DNA from: Ectobius pallidus
Taxonomy: Eukaryota > Arthropoda > Insecta > Blattodea > Ectobiidae
Assembly: GCA_964059195.1 (NCBI GenBank)
Contig: CAXKWD010000011.1
Span: 30,619,566-30,683,565 of the forward strand
Length of the DNA: 64,000 nucleotides
Direction: 5' to 3'
Shown one piece after another: positions 1-12,065 of the stretch (the first letter of the stretch is position 1; each line of letters starts with the position of its first letter). A model generated the notes under the pieces. It was not told the DNA's origin, searched no databases, and saw only the letters and a list, made by a program, of their open reading frames with translations. Both the position numbers and the translations under genes were made by a program.

Positions 1-23
1 TAATAATAATAATAATAATAATA
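1..23. repeat. (TAA)n microsatellite
   Basis: Perfect TAA trinucleotide repeat at the left edge of the window; it may extend further left. Confidence 0.95.
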
Positions 24-1150
24 CACATTTTACCGTTTATCAGGGATTAATAGTAAATATTTTCCTTAGCAGTGTACAATCCTTCATAAAAATAAATATG
101 GATTATTAGCAATTTAACAATGTTTCATTTTATTCCTAGGCATTTTGACATACTTTTGTCATTTTCAGGGTTTCTGTAATTACAACGTATTGATTTCATA
201 ATAGCTTTGAGTACGTTTACCTATACAATGTGTTTATAATTAAAAAAAAAAGTATTTTTTAAAGAACATAACAGTACTCCGTTCTGGTTGGTCATTTCAT
301 ATTCAGTAGATTATGTATCGTCATAAGTTTTTAAACAGTTTATACAATTAAAATAAAATATAATTAAAATATTGAATTGCTAGTATAAAGTATCCGTTTT
401 ATTTATTTTTTCGATCGAGCTCAACGGTACCACCGGTAAAGTAGGCATTTTAACACCTATTTATAACAAAGAAATATGAATATGAGGATATTTTAGAAAA
501 CAGGGTGGAAGTAACAACTCAGAGAGAAGAAGAAGAATCTAGGGTTGAGAATTCGAAAGGCCCAGAGAAAGAAATAAATAGAGGAAGAGAGAATAAAGAG
601 AACTGAAAAAATTCAGCTATTGAAGCTGGAGGGGTATAACGAGAGAGATATTTCCCTTTAGGTGGAAGGTATTGAACGAAGAGCGAAGGGTTTTGCATTT
701 GATCTGAGACGTCACGTCTTTGCAGATTGGTTGCAATTGCTTCCCTTCCATCTCTGTTTTATCCACCTCATGCATGTATCGGAAATCGATGCGGGGGGGT
801 ATGAAGAATCCTCAGGCCTACTGTGAAATATCATATTTCAAGTTTTCACTTCTCACCTAACTGCTATTAAATTCAAAAGCAATTGAAATAATTGCAGTAT
901 ATCGATATAGTCTGGTGGGAACTTTCTACCGCGACTTCGGGTCTCCTAGCTCATAAAGTAGGAAAGGAGTTGCATGACTTTAAATCATAAAGTGCCAATG
1001 GACTTAAAGTGTAGCATAAATCTTTGGAATTGAGAATCATAGGGAGTCAGAATGTAATTTTCTTCAAACTGAGAAAAAACTGAGCTAAAGTTAAGTATTC
1101 CAAATAATAGTGGAATGATAATTCTTTCACACTAGCCGTATAGGCTAAGA
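24..1150. other. AT-rich intronic DNA, nothing recognised
   Basis: No coding, RNA or repeat signal was recognised. A purine-rich patch (about 500-620) has low complexity but no tandem unit. Confidence 0.5.
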
Positions 1151-1250
1151 TGGAAAGGTGAAGTCAGACTGAAAAATTCAATGTCATAGCCGAAGATGTT
1201 GTTCAAATCCCGGCTATGGCATTGCATTTTTCAGAGACTTCACATTTCCA
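1151..1250. repeat. Long imperfect hairpin with a B-box-like loop
   Basis: Arms at 1151-1192 and 1211-1250 are reverse complements over about 40 positions with only a few mismatches and one small bulge. The segment GTTCAAATCCCGGC, starting in the 18-base loop, fits a tRNA T-loop/pol III B box. It could be a tiny palindromic MITE, a SINE-derived fold or a small-RNA precursor; the sequence alone does not decide. Confidence 0.7.
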
Positions 1251-1587
1251 TTCCAAATAATAACTGATTCTTATTAAGGGGGAAGAGGCGAAGTTGTGAA
1301 ATTGTACAAATGTTTACATGGATTCTTGAATTTCGTACACCTATTTTTTAAAATATTAACAAATACCAACTATTATTTTGATAACTAGGTTATGTCCTGT
1401 ACGTTTTAAGATATGGTATTTTTTTTATATAAAAAATCATACTTTCTAATCTTATTCCCCTCGCAAATTTATTTTACATAACAAGGAAATAATTACTACT
1501 ACTGAATTTAAGTATATTAAATCGTTATGAATTTAAAATTGTGACAAATATAGCCGGACACTGCAACATAAGTATACTTTTAAACAA

Positions 1588-1646
<59 letters not shown>
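1588..1646. repeat. (TA)n followed by (GA)n microsatellite
   Basis: A TA dinucleotide run, interrupted once by C, passes directly into a perfect GA run of about 25 bases. Confidence 0.95.
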
Positions 1647-1649
1647 CTT

Positions 1650-4600
1650 AAGGAAATTTGTGACGAAAGTACAGAATTAGTGCAATATACATCAGTGGAT
1701 ATATTAGGAATAGGTTGCAATGTTTATAGCCTGAAATCTATGGATTATGTTAACACTTTGAACACCACTCTGTGCAGTTTCATAGTAGCCAAAGCAAAGG
1801 TCTAGAAATCGTATTTTTTATTTATTATTTATTTTTTACGACGGGTATGTTACTTTCTGAAAATGACCTCAATTATTGTTAACTAAATCAATCAGAGCTG
1901 ACAATCCGGTTCTTGCTGTAAACTTGAACACGTGGTTTTTTGTCTTTGTTCCAACAGCCTTTGCCAAAGATGATGTTTGGTTTCTGTAACTAGCAGAAGA
2001 AATTTCGGCCGCTCAACCAAACGCGTCGCTAATGCAAATTTTCTATTTGAATAATATATTATTCTTATGCTTTTTACTACAAAGCAAGACATTTATTGTA
2101 ATAATTAACGTTTAATTTCAAGATATTAATGTTCTTCATAATTGTTGAGAACTAGTACAAATTTATATGAACTATTTTCTTAACGTATTGACCAGTTATT
2201 TGAAGCTAGATGAGCTTAACGTCATTAACCTACACAGTTTCCTTTTTCTGCAAAATCTCCACGATTTGAATTCCCACTCAAAAAATCGGAAGCCAAGATG
2301 GGAAATAGACAAGTGCATAGTGGAGAAATCCTGCAGGAGACGTAGATAAAAGGACAATATTAAGATTGATTTTAATTTATTTTGATTAAGAGAAGCTGTC
2401 TGTGAAGGGAAATAAGGCACAGAACAAATGGGGAATGTTTGTTACTGTGGTGTTGAATTCACGATATCCTAATTCTCATAGATTTAGTTGATGTGCTTAA
2501 ATGAATAGTTCGCTATAAGAATAGATATTCCTTCTAAAACGATTAAAAACATCATTTACACGTCCCAATATTGCGTTTATTCGCTAAATTCTCAGCAAAA
2601 TCAAATACAACGTAATTCCATCACTGGCGGAATGATTTCTGTTCATTTAACTCAATTCCATTCGGTATGTTTCCTCTTGGAGTCACGAATCCCATGCCAT
2701 CACAGTCATAAATCGGTTCAAATTCTAACTTATATCAAACAGTTCTCCCAATACTGCAAAAAGGAACATGGAATACGTTTCCCCTATTTTTCACTCTACA
2801 GATTTTACCTTGAGAATCGAGATAACACCTCAAATAGCACTTCCGAAGAACAAGATTCATCGGTTTTCCATATACATAATAATGCCTATATGAATTATTC
2901 ATGGTCACATAAAATCTTCTTTCTACGTCTATAGGAAGTTGTCAGTTATGGATTCGATATTTTATTCAAAGAAGATTATGTTATAACTTATTATTTTCTC
3001 TGTCAAGCAAAGTTAAGAGTGAAAGTATTAAGCTATAAACCAAACTTATCATTCCACATTTCAGAATTATTATTCGTCTTCCTCAGTAGCTCCATGCTAA
3101 GAGGCAGGTTTTTGGTCTGAGTGAAATTGTATTCCTAATTAATTAAGCCTAGTTTGCTTATTTATATCCAAGTTTAATTTAATGGAAATGTCTCTTTTAT
3201 AACAAAGAATTTATACGGGTGTCAATCGAAGTTCCTAGTAGGCTTACATGTCAGAAGCGGGAGGCTGTTTCTTCATCTGGATTTCACTTAAGAGAGTAGG
3301 GAAATGGGACAAAAACACTGGTATTTTCATATGAAACAATTATTTTAAAATGTAAATTTAATTGTTAAAAACGATACTGAAAACATCGGAAGCCAATTTA
3401 AAAGAGGCATGCTTCAGAAGAATTGAATAACTACTTTCTTCTCAGTTTCTCGTAAATGTCAATTCTTACAGTTTTCAGTCCTCAAGATGACAGTTACCCA
3501 GGCAGTATTCAATAAAATTTCATAACATTTATAGGGTATCTTTCACGTCTTATAATGGGCAATTCTTCTTGTCTATTTTTTATACACACGTAGATTTTCA
3601 ACAAAAAATGAAAAGTCTTAACACAAGCGTAATTTCGATGGAATGAAAATTTAACGGCACATAGTATTTTGCACGGTGTCCTAGTAATTATAAAACTTAT
3701 TACGAAATGTTACTCTTTTTCTACCAATCATCTGGTTGCCATTGACATTTTTAACTGTCTTAGTTAAAAACCTTTAACGTTTTAAGGGGAGCATCAGCAA
3801 AGGCCTGCGTAGTGAGCAAATAGTAACTAATTAAATACCTTAGAAATTGTTACATATTATTTCTCGACAAGTTCCAATCAGTTTGAAAAGTGACAAATAC
3901 TGTTACATATTTCTTGCGTAAAACATCACTGACATTCGTGGGAAGAACGGGGTAGTTTCCTGTACTCGTTTACTTCTGATGGCATTGTTTCCATACTTTA
4001 AAATCTAAAATGAAAATTTTACGTGCAGAAATAAGGTGCACTCAAGTTCAATTTCATCTCAGCAGTTTTAGTTAGCTCGTAAACGCATTTTTAGTTGGGG
4101 GAAGTAAGTACCTACTCTGTGACGTAGTCACTTGAGAACAAGAAAGGGAGAGTGGTATGGAAATATCGGTCAATAATCTGATGAAAGTAGAAGCCATTCC
4201 TTGTGAATTAGTTGAATGGATTTTCGTCGGGTATAAATCCTTCGTGACTAGGCAGCATTTTACTCTTGGGAAGGAACCCAACAATAATAAATAGTTGTTT
4301 ACATCGCCACACCTGACCTGCCCCTTAAATAAGAAGGCAGACAGCGCGGGCTGCCTCCTTTCTTCGACTCCTCTCAAGCATTGCCTGCTAATCTGTATGC
4401 GACCTACTTCCCCAACAAACAAGCAATGGACCAATGTATAGGGAGGCACCAAATCGTACATAATGCCAATTTCAGAGTCTGTTGAATCTATGTCTATGTT
4501 TAGGTATGGCACGACGCTAGAAATTGAACCCATTCATTTTTTGTTGTAAACCAATTTAATATTTACAATAATAATGTATACTGGAACTAAGCAATTACGG

Positions 4601-4650
4601 AAAAGTTAATAATTTCTGTCAACAATGTGACCTGTAACATCATAATTTAT
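1650..4650. other. AT-rich intronic DNA, nothing recognised
   Basis: About 3 kb with several short open frames. The longest, on the minus strand at 4072-4533 (153 codons), has no recognisable domain. No tRNA-like boxes or inverted repeats were noticed. Confidence 0.45.
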
Positions 4651-5030
4651 AATGATGGTTTCACGGGCTATTAGCAGAGTAAAAGGATATATTGCATCCA
4701 GGCTTTCGGTCGCTAGGGTCTCTGCGGCCTTCCTCAGGGAAATGGGTGTAGAAATGGGGGAAAAAAGAGCTTATATATGTTTTGAGTGAAAATGAAATAT
4801 TGTGATTGAGAAATGGGTGGGAGTGTATCGGACAATCAGAATGCAGGAATTTTGTTTATTGTAAAAACATTGAAGATGCAATCGGTCCATATCAGGATCA
4901 GGACCACTGGGCTCTCTCTTCCCCCTTTTCTACACTCATTTCCCTGAGGAAGGCCGCAGAGATGTCAGCGACCGAAAGCTTGGATGCAATATATCTTTTT
5001 ACTCGGCTTATAGCCCGTGAAACCATCATT
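4651..5030. mobile_element. Inverted-repeat element with hammerhead-like core in each arm
   Basis: Arms of about 115 bases (4651-4766 and 4916-5030) are near-perfect reverse complements; a spacer of about 150 bases separates them. Each arm holds CTGAGGA (4944-4950 in the right arm), a GC-rich segment able to pair with itself, then GAAA (4974-4977). That order is the conserved core of hammerhead ribozymes. Penelope-like retroelements are known to carry such motifs in terminal repeats, so a Penelope-derived origin is possible but unproven. No reverse transcriptase was seen nearby. Confidence 0.55.
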
Positions 5031-5145
5031 AGTAATCAACGCCGAGAAAGCCTGAAGTCTTATCATAATTTCTGTTCAAGGAATGACACAATCTTGATTT
5101 TCTACAAAATTAATCTGGAGACTCCTAAACAAGACGTGAAATTAG

Positions 5146-5176
<31 letters not shown>
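5146..5176. repeat. Poly(A) run of 31 bases
   Basis: An uninterrupted adenine run about 115 bases after the inverted-repeat element. It could be a retroposon tail, but no body ending here was recognised. Confidence 0.9.
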
Positions 5177-5178
<2 letters not shown>

Positions 5179-5214
5179 AGAACACTCAAGAAATATTATT
5201 CCAAATTTTTGTTC

Positions 5215-5300
5215 GGAAAAACTGCATGCACGCACATAATAGTACATTATGCAACAAACCTCGTATAATGGTATTTATAAGATACGAGTATGTTAACGTC
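5215..5300. repeat. Fragment of dispersed family X
   Basis: This piece shares the AGTACATTATGCAAC and CCTCGTATAATGG-type words, followed by the TTATAAGATACGAGTATG segment, with copies near 12.0, 41.4, 49.2 and 56.6 kb. The family is unclassified. Confidence 0.5.
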
Positions 5301-5399
5301 CTGAAAAACTTGTCGCTCTCGGCAGAGATTGAACAACCGAACCACGGAGATAGATGGAAACGGTTTCTGCAGCACCAAGGACGACATTGGTTGGATCTA

Positions 5400-5540
5400 T
5401 GGTAACTTTTCGATGGTGTTTACTGCTACTTAGGCCTGTGACAGCCTGTGGTGTACCCTGATTTTGTCCCGCAAAAAAAGTTATTTTGCCACTGACATGG
5501 GCCGGGACCTAACCTGGAACCATGGCCACAGAAAGCTAAA
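5400..5540 (-). mobile_element. SINE family 3, internally deleted copy
   Basis: On the minus strand it reads CATGGTTCCAGGTTAGGTCC, a decayed B box, then GCGGGACAAAAT and the GTGTACC/TCACAGGCCTAAGT body shared with the fuller copy at 42.2 kb. The segment after the B box is shorter than in that copy, so it carries an internal deletion. Confidence 0.6.
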
Positions 5541-6117
5541 GCTAATATGCGCCATCATCGACAGGAGGATGGAACTCTGATAATCCCTGGAAGAGAAGAA
5601 TGGTCCGATAGAAGAAGATAGGGTCAGAGTAAGAGCTGCCCAGCAGAGGATAAATCTTACGGGGAATAAAACCTGTGAAGAAGACAACGACACAGACGAA
5701 GACAAAAAAACAGACAAACAGCTGAAGGACAGACAAGACAGAAATAAAATCAAATAAAAAAAATTGTAAGCGTGAGAATGTCAAGGAAAAGGGGGGATAA
5801 ACAAAGATTGCCGAACAAGTTTTCATAACTGAAATGCCGAATTCCGGCAAACTGAAATAATCTCTCCCAACTTTCTTAGTGTATATTTTCAGATATAAAT
5901 GTGTTTGGATACCAGAAGCAGTAAACTTTGAATTGTATTTAGCTGTAGAATTAGATGTTTAAATTAGTAAATAAGCAGTATTGTAAAATTGAAATATCTG
6001 TGGAGAGAAATATAGTTAGTAAATCTAGTAATCTACAGTGAATGTATGTATTCTGAAAAAAATAAACTTTGCAAAATGAAACCATAGCAAATTACGCCCT
6101 AGTTTGTTAACGTAGAT

Positions 6118-6424
6118 TAACTAAACTAAACTAAACTCCGTGGCGCTACATCCCTGGAGGGCCTTGGCATACCACCCGACCAATGCGTGATCTAACGTAG
6201 GCAGATGGCAGCATTGGGGGCATGTGGTCAGCATGCCGACACCCACGGCCGTTAATGGTGGTTTTCATGACCGGAGCCGCTACTTCTCTATCAAGTACCT
6301 CCTCAATTTGAATCACGAGGCTGAGTGCACCCCTACCAGACCTCCCTACCTCAGAAAAATCCGAGGAGGTACCGGGGATCTGTAGTCAGCTACGCTATCC
6401 ACAAGACCACGCCAGAGATCTGGT
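6118..6424 (-). mobile_element. tRNA-derived SINE family 2, antisense copy
   Basis: On the minus strand the head reads GCGTGGTCTTGTGGATAGCG, a box A-like segment, followed by a body shared with 8955-9232 (GGGAGGTCTGG, GTGCACTCAGCCTCGTGAT, ACCACCATTAA, GGCCGTGGGTGTCGGCA). It ends in a short TTTAG tandem tail (the CTAAA repeats near 6118-6137 on the plus strand). The B box is damaged in this copy. Confidence 0.8.
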
Positions 6425-7028
6425 TAACGTAGATACCAGGACATATTCTTGCAGATTTTATTTTTTTTTATTTTACTTTATTTTTATTTATTGCACCAAC
6501 CAGATTAACATTATTATTGCTATTGTTATTATTTCTATTATTATGATATACCGACGTTTGAAACACAGAAACACACTGAAGGGGGAGACGGCTGACCACT
6601 GCCTTAATCAGGTCTTCCGCACACTGCCCCCAGGAGGTCCTGTGACCCCATTAGGGGCATGTCGCAGCTGCGCCTTGCTGCCTGGCCATTCAGATCAAGT
6701 TAGGGGATTACAAACTGATTGATGTAACCAGTCCACACGACTATTATCCGCAAATTCCAAACATTTATCAACGGGTGTCCTTTTCAACAGGTTTCGTTGT
6801 TGTCCATGCGAAGAGCTTAAAAACAACAACTCTATCAGCACCATTCCAAAACAGTCCACTGGATTACGAACACACCTATTCATAGTCCCTGCGAAATTGT
6901 TAACATTACTAAAACAAAGGTTTCAATGCACACTGACCACTGTTTAGTAGAGAACGTGACTGAAATAAACCAAGGATGTCAGGGGAAAACGACAGAATGT
7001 TGTTAAATATAAATATATTTACTATTAG
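6425..7028. other. Intronic DNA with a short TA-rich patch; unclassified GC-richer block
   Basis: A T-rich and TTA-rich patch (about 6460-6545) is followed by a GC-richer block (about 6580-6690) that may be an unclassified repeat. No gene signal is seen. Confidence 0.4.
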
Positions 7029-7630
7029 GACTAGGGCTCGGAAGTTGATGACCTAAAAATGCCTGAAAAATTGCACAGACCAACAGCCATTTTGCTCTCT
7101 TAGGATTTATACCTATTCTTGGGTATATTTAGGTCGCTGATGCCAAATGTGCCATTAGTTTTTCCCTATCAGCTTTAGTTTTTGAGATATGCTATTACCA
7201 TTATGCATATTATCCTATTTTACGTTTGATATAAATAAAAAACAGTGCCTATTTGTAGCTTCTAAATCATGTGAAGAAAAAAGCAACACACTAACATTAC
7301 ATTAACATTACAATAACAATATTACATGGGGTCTTTAAAAAATTGATATGGCTTATGAGCTGTCAATTTGAGAGCCAAAAAAATAAGCCAGCTTTTAGTT
7401 TTTATGTACTTTGTACAGTTTTCGTCCTACGTGACAGAAGTATGGTCAAGAACCTTCACTGGTTATATTATCAAGCAAGATTTTGTTCCGCTAGACTAAG
7501 AGTTCACGAATAAAATCCCCCCTCGACAAAAGTAGAGCTGGTAGAGAAAAAATGTTTACATATTTGAAATAAGCACACTAAGTATAGCCAAAATCCGGTA
7601 TCAACATCTGAGACACCAAACAAAAAGTTA
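7029..7630. repeat. Dispersed repeat, copy A, with hAT-like terminus
   Basis: From about 7107 the sequence matches 9235-9785 (copy B) over more than 500 bases in the same orientation, including ATACCTATTCTTGGGTATAT, AAGCAACACACTAACAT and GAGACACCAAACAAAAAGTT. Copy A also has about 80 extra bases at its left beginning TAGGGCTCGGAAGTTGATGA, like the ends of hAT-type elements elsewhere in the window. No transposase is seen. Confidence 0.65.
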
Positions 7631-8685
7631 TTCCATGAATAAAATGTAACGGATTTTGTAAATAATAATTATCTTCGATTCGATGAATCGATCCGAGTTC
7701 CCAATGCTACCAATAGTGCGCATCACAAGATGGAGGGCGCCGTGGTAGTTGCTTACAACAAAACGCTATAAAAGCACGTGAATGGCTTGCACCGAATCGA
7801 AATTGTGTTTTTAATCAATTGACATTTATATTATTTCAATTTCCAAACAATGTTGTATAAAATAATGTGTTTTCATAATGCTCACTGGCAACATGTGACG
7901 TATGAATCACCACACGTTGATGCTTTACGTGTCCAGTAACGAGCTGACGTTTTATCAAGATAAAATCGCATCCTCATTTTAATAGCAAGTGTTTTATAAG
8001 ATAAACTTACCTGATTGATCTATATCCGAAGAGTTGCTAAATGTTATTGGTCAGTATCAAACAGGTGGCGTGTAAGTGGAAAAGTTCCATATATTTCTAT
8101 ATATAGTTCTATATATTTCCGCCAAAATGGCGGAATAAAAGCCACAATAGGCCTATTGTGCATATTGAACCAAAAATATTTTAATTTTTTATAATACTGA
8201 CGACTACAAATTTTAGAAATGACATGGCTATTAGGCTGATAGTGATAATATTATAAGCAAATTTCATAAAAACAAAATTCGAGGGAATAGGTGGAATTGT
8301 TTTACACATTACACAACACAATTATATCCCTCGTAGAAGAAAAAAAAAATGAAATTTATCAACACCTGGCATGAGACTGATTTCTGGAGTAGACACGGTT
8401 CGTGCATTCATGTGATTATCTAGAGTGGCATTAGTATTAATGTTAACTCAATTGGCAGGCCGTTTGTTTGCCGGCCCGGTCATCGCTTTGATGTCGCGAA
8501 TTCCACCCATCGCATCACATTCTATTAGCATAACACTCGAATTTTACCCTTTGTAAGGCACCGGCCGGTTCAAATCTAAAAATAAGGGATAGTCTTATTC
8601 ACAGCATACTGCTGTTTTTCCTCGGAAATCAGTAATTCATTATTGCAACCAAATGCACATATTATGATATATATATAGAACAACG
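7631..8685. other. AT-rich intronic DNA, nothing recognised
   Basis: Short open frames only. No inverted repeat or pol III box was recognised. Confidence 0.4.
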
Positions 8686-8830
8686 GTGGAATGGTATGGC
8701 AGGGGAAACAGGAGCACCCTGAGAAAACCTCGAGTCCATTTTTTTTTTACAAATAAAATTCAATATGGATCCAAGGAGATTCGATGGAAGGCGAGCGGTC
8801 TAACCACTCAGCCATGGGGGAGTTTTCCTA
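8686..8830 (-). mobile_element. Decayed tRNA-related SINE head
   Basis: On the minus strand it reads ATGGCTGAGTGGTTAGACCG, a box A region like those of tRNA-Ser/Leu, followed about 20 bases later by a weak B-box-like word around 8780. There is no mature tRNA fold, so I read it as a retroposon relic rather than a tRNA gene. Confidence 0.45.
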
Positions 8831-8954
8831 GGAATTCTATATATTACGATAGTAATGAAAGATTGCGGTCACATCCAAGAACTGTCAAATTTTCGACTTC
8901 TTTACTTTACAGTACAATAATACTTATAATTGTTAATTTTATTCATTGATTTAT

Positions 8955-9232
8955 AGTGCCCACGCACCTGCGTGGTCTTGTGGTTAGCGTCGCTGGCTAC
9001 AGATCCACAAGCCCGGTTTCGATCCCCGGTAGAACTACCACCTCAGACGTTTCTGAAGTAGGGAGGTCTGGAACCGGGTGCACTCAGCCTCGTGATACAA
9101 ACTGAGGAGCTACTTGACAGAGAAGTAGTGGTTCCGGTTACGGAAACCACCATTAATGGCCGTGGGTGTCGGCAAGCTGACCACATTCCCCCGATCCTGC
9201 TAACTGCCTATAGTAGAAGGCGCAGTGGTCGA
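8955..9232 (+). mobile_element. tRNA-derived SINE family 2, sense copy
   Basis: The head GTGGTCTTGTGGTTAGCGTC is a box A, and GGTTTCGATCCCC (around 9017) is a B box, giving an internal pol III promoter. The body shares GGGAGGTCTGG, GTGCACTCAGCCTCGTGAT and GGCCGTGGGTGTCGGCA with the antisense copy at 6.1-6.4 kb. Its 3' end abuts copy B of the dispersed repeat at 9235. Confidence 0.82.
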
Positions 9233-9234
9233 AT

Positions 9235-9785
9235 TTATACCTATTCTTGGGTATATTTAAGTCACTGATGCCAAATGTGCCATTAGTTTTGTCCTATCAG
9301 CTTTAGTTTTGTGAGATATGGTATTACCATTATGCATATTATCCCATTTTGCGTTTCATATAAATAAAAAATAGTGCCCATTTTTAGCTTATAAATCATG
9401 TGAAGAAAAAAGCAACACACTAACATAACATTAACGTTACAATAACAATATAACATGGGGTTTTAAAAAAAATTATATTATCACATACTGTACGGTTGTT
9501 TATGACTTACGAGCTGACAATTTGAGGGCCAAAATAATGCAGCTTTTAGTTTTTCTGTACTTCGTACAGTTTTCGTCCTGCTTCTTCAAAGTATGGTACG
9601 GTAAAGAACCTTCGCTAGCTATATTTTCAAGCAAGATTTTGTTCGCGAAGGTGATTATAAGTTAATGACACTCTATATAAAAGTAGAGCTGGTAGAGAAA
9701 AACTATTTACATATTTGGAATAAGCACACTAAGTATAGCCAAAATCTGGTAAAACATATGAGACACCAAACAAAAAGTTCTTTTT
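9235..9785. repeat. Dispersed repeat, copy B
   Basis: A direct-orientation relative of 7107-7629, about 2.1 kb away, differing by scattered substitutions and small indels. It lacks the hAT-like left end of copy A, and its left border coincides with the end of the SINE at 9232. Confidence 0.7.
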
Positions 9786-10652
9786 TATTGGGCTGTGTAA
9801 TACGTTTGCGTTGTAGTAAGGATGCATCAAACTCTGTTTATTTTATTAGCGGCTTTAATTTCGTAGAAATACTTATATAAAACGTGTAGCCATAAGGGTT
9901 AGGGCGTCGATATTTCTTACACTCAAGAGGCTATTGTATTCTGGAATGTAGGGTCGAAGAATGATTTATGGTCGAGGTTAGGAACCGTATCCCTGGAGAG
10001 TGCTTAAAATTCCATCACCTCCTGTATAACTTGCTACTGATGCAATAATCGATAACGCTTGTTCAAGATGATAATGAATGAAAATTAAGCAAGAAATTAC
10101 TGAAACAATACAAAAAGATAAATATTTAAAACATGTAAACATCGTATGACGATAATATTAGGCCTAATTGTTGGTGATCATGTGGTAAACTACCTTGTAG
10201 GTTATCTAGAACGTTCTGAGTGTTCGGTGGCGTTTTTTATATCCTCAGGTAAGGAATTTCATGTTATGCCCAGAAAATGATGGGGGAGCCGCATAGATTT
10301 TAAAGTAAAATAAGAAAAACTGGAAATAACGATCTGAAAATAAAGTAAAAATTACTTTTGATTTTGCTTCCTTTCAGACATTTTGTATGATGTCTTAAAG
10401 CAATCTGATCTTGATTAGGCCTATATCATTTCCCAATGTTTAACCCTTTCAAACCCAAATTTTAAGTTTGAGCCTTCGAGCCAGAATTGCAATCATTGTT
10501 CATTGTCAAGTTTTAAAGGACCTCAAATCAATTTAAAAAAAACAAACGCTGAATGCCACTTTGGGGCCATTGATCTAAAAATTATTTTATATGTAACGTG
10601 ATACATGAAATGTAACTCCTTATTCAGTGAATTAAAAATATTATTAAACAAT
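9786..10652. other. AT-rich intronic DNA, nothing recognised
   Basis: No coding, RNA or repeat structure was recognised. Confidence 0.4.
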
Positions 10653-11356
10653 ATTATGTCTAGGGCCCGGATGTTTATGACATGTCATATTTTTTCCTTT
10701 GTGATGTTACCATAGCTTGTATAATTTAAACATGATATCATCTAATGTGATTAGAATTATGCAATTTTCATTGGTCATATAATGTCATATTTTAGCTTTT
10801 TCAGTATTTTTTGTCATTTTTCCGTCATTTTTCATATTATGGTCATATTTTCAATCATTTTTCATTTTTCCCATGCTTTTGTTTTTTTTTTATTCCATTT
10901 TCATTTATTTGCTTACAGCCGTCCCAGAGATGGGATTTGAACACCTCTGAATTGTCGCTTGTAACTTCCCAGTATCTTCTTTCTAAAAATACTTTCACAA
11001 AATATACGTTGGCCTACGTATATTTCTGAGAATTAGGAGAAAGAGAGAGATGCGTAAAAAGGGACAGATGCAAAGAAAGCGAACAGAGATATTAGGATGG
11101 CTATTGTCAGTTTTCATAGCAAGGTCAACTAACATGCTTCTGTAAATAACTTGAGCAGGTAGAAGTTCTTCTTGGGGGTGCAAAGGGGAAGGGGTGATAG
11201 GAAGGAACAACCATCCCTCAGTTATGGAAAAGATTTTGAAAAAAACAAATTGGCTCTAGGTCATATTATTAGTCATATTTCGCTATTTTTTAGGTCATAA
11301 AGGCCTGCATATTTCTAACATTTTTAGGTCATAAACATCCGGGCCCTAATATGTCC
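10653..11356. mobile_element. hAT-like non-autonomous element
   Basis: Terminal inverted repeats TAGGGCCCGGATGTTTATGA (from 10661) and its complement ending CCGGGCCCTA (to 11348) bound 688 bases. The flanks ATTATGTC and ATATGTCC look like a hAT-style 8-base target duplication with one base lost. There is no transposase frame; the interior is T-rich on the left and carries a purine-rich patch near 11035-11090. Confidence 0.72.
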
Positions 11357-11499
11357 ATTGTAATGAACACGAGGTTTGAAACGTTTAATATAAAATTCTG
11401 CGTTGCTTACTTTAACTTGACCCAAATTTGTAAATTTAAGAAATTAAAACAGTTTACATTTATCACAATTAAAACAAGATACCGATATTTAAAATTTAT

Positions 11500-12065
11500 T
11501 TCACTAAAATTGAATGATTACTGATGATATATTTTTGTTGGACCATATATAATACGCCTACTACATGTGAACTAACGGTATCATAACGATATCCATTAGG
11601 ATGCACATTTTCATTACAACACTGGTGTGATATCGAAGACGGAATGATCTTGAAACTTGGAGAACAGCAAATGAAACTATTTAAAAAGTAACCTGTATTT
11701 AAAATAAAATCAATTATGCTCCTGTTAATTTTAATATTATACCACATTGAGTTCATTTCGTGTGTTTTAATGTGCGCTGTTTCACGTTAAGGCTCAAAAG
11801 AAGCCCTGCGGCCTGCATTCTATACAGCCTGCCATCTATCGGAAAAGACGTGAAGTACTAACAGTTGTTGTTCGAGAGTCGTTTGCTTCATCAACTACGA
11901 GGTATTCTAAAATCTCATAACAAACATTTATTTATCGTCGAACAAAAAAGTCGTATGCAACATGCCTATAATAATAATTTAGACAGTCGTGTTAAAATTT
12001 ATAATAAAACTTAGCAATGTCTTAATAAATGTCATTATAGGTTCGTTGCATTATATGCAACTAAA
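11500..12065. repeat. Dispersed family X copy
   Basis: It shares ordered blocks with 40.8-41.5 kb (same orientation) and 49.2-49.7 kb (opposite): TAAAATAAAATCAATT, TTTTAATATTATAC, a GC-richer block mentioning a CATCTATCGG-type word, then TCGTATGCAAC and TGCCTATAATAAT. It ends near GTTCGTTGCATTATATGCAA. No terminal repeat or coding frame was identified, so its class is unknown. Confidence 0.55.

Noticed and set aside
4072..4533. 153-codon minus-strand open frame
   Set aside because: No recognisable domain, ordinary AT-rich surroundings, and no splice-site or conservation evidence. Probably a chance opening.
8955..9060. Possible tRNA gene
   Set aside because: Box A and B are present but the acceptor and anticodon stems do not pair; the segment continues into a repeated SINE body.
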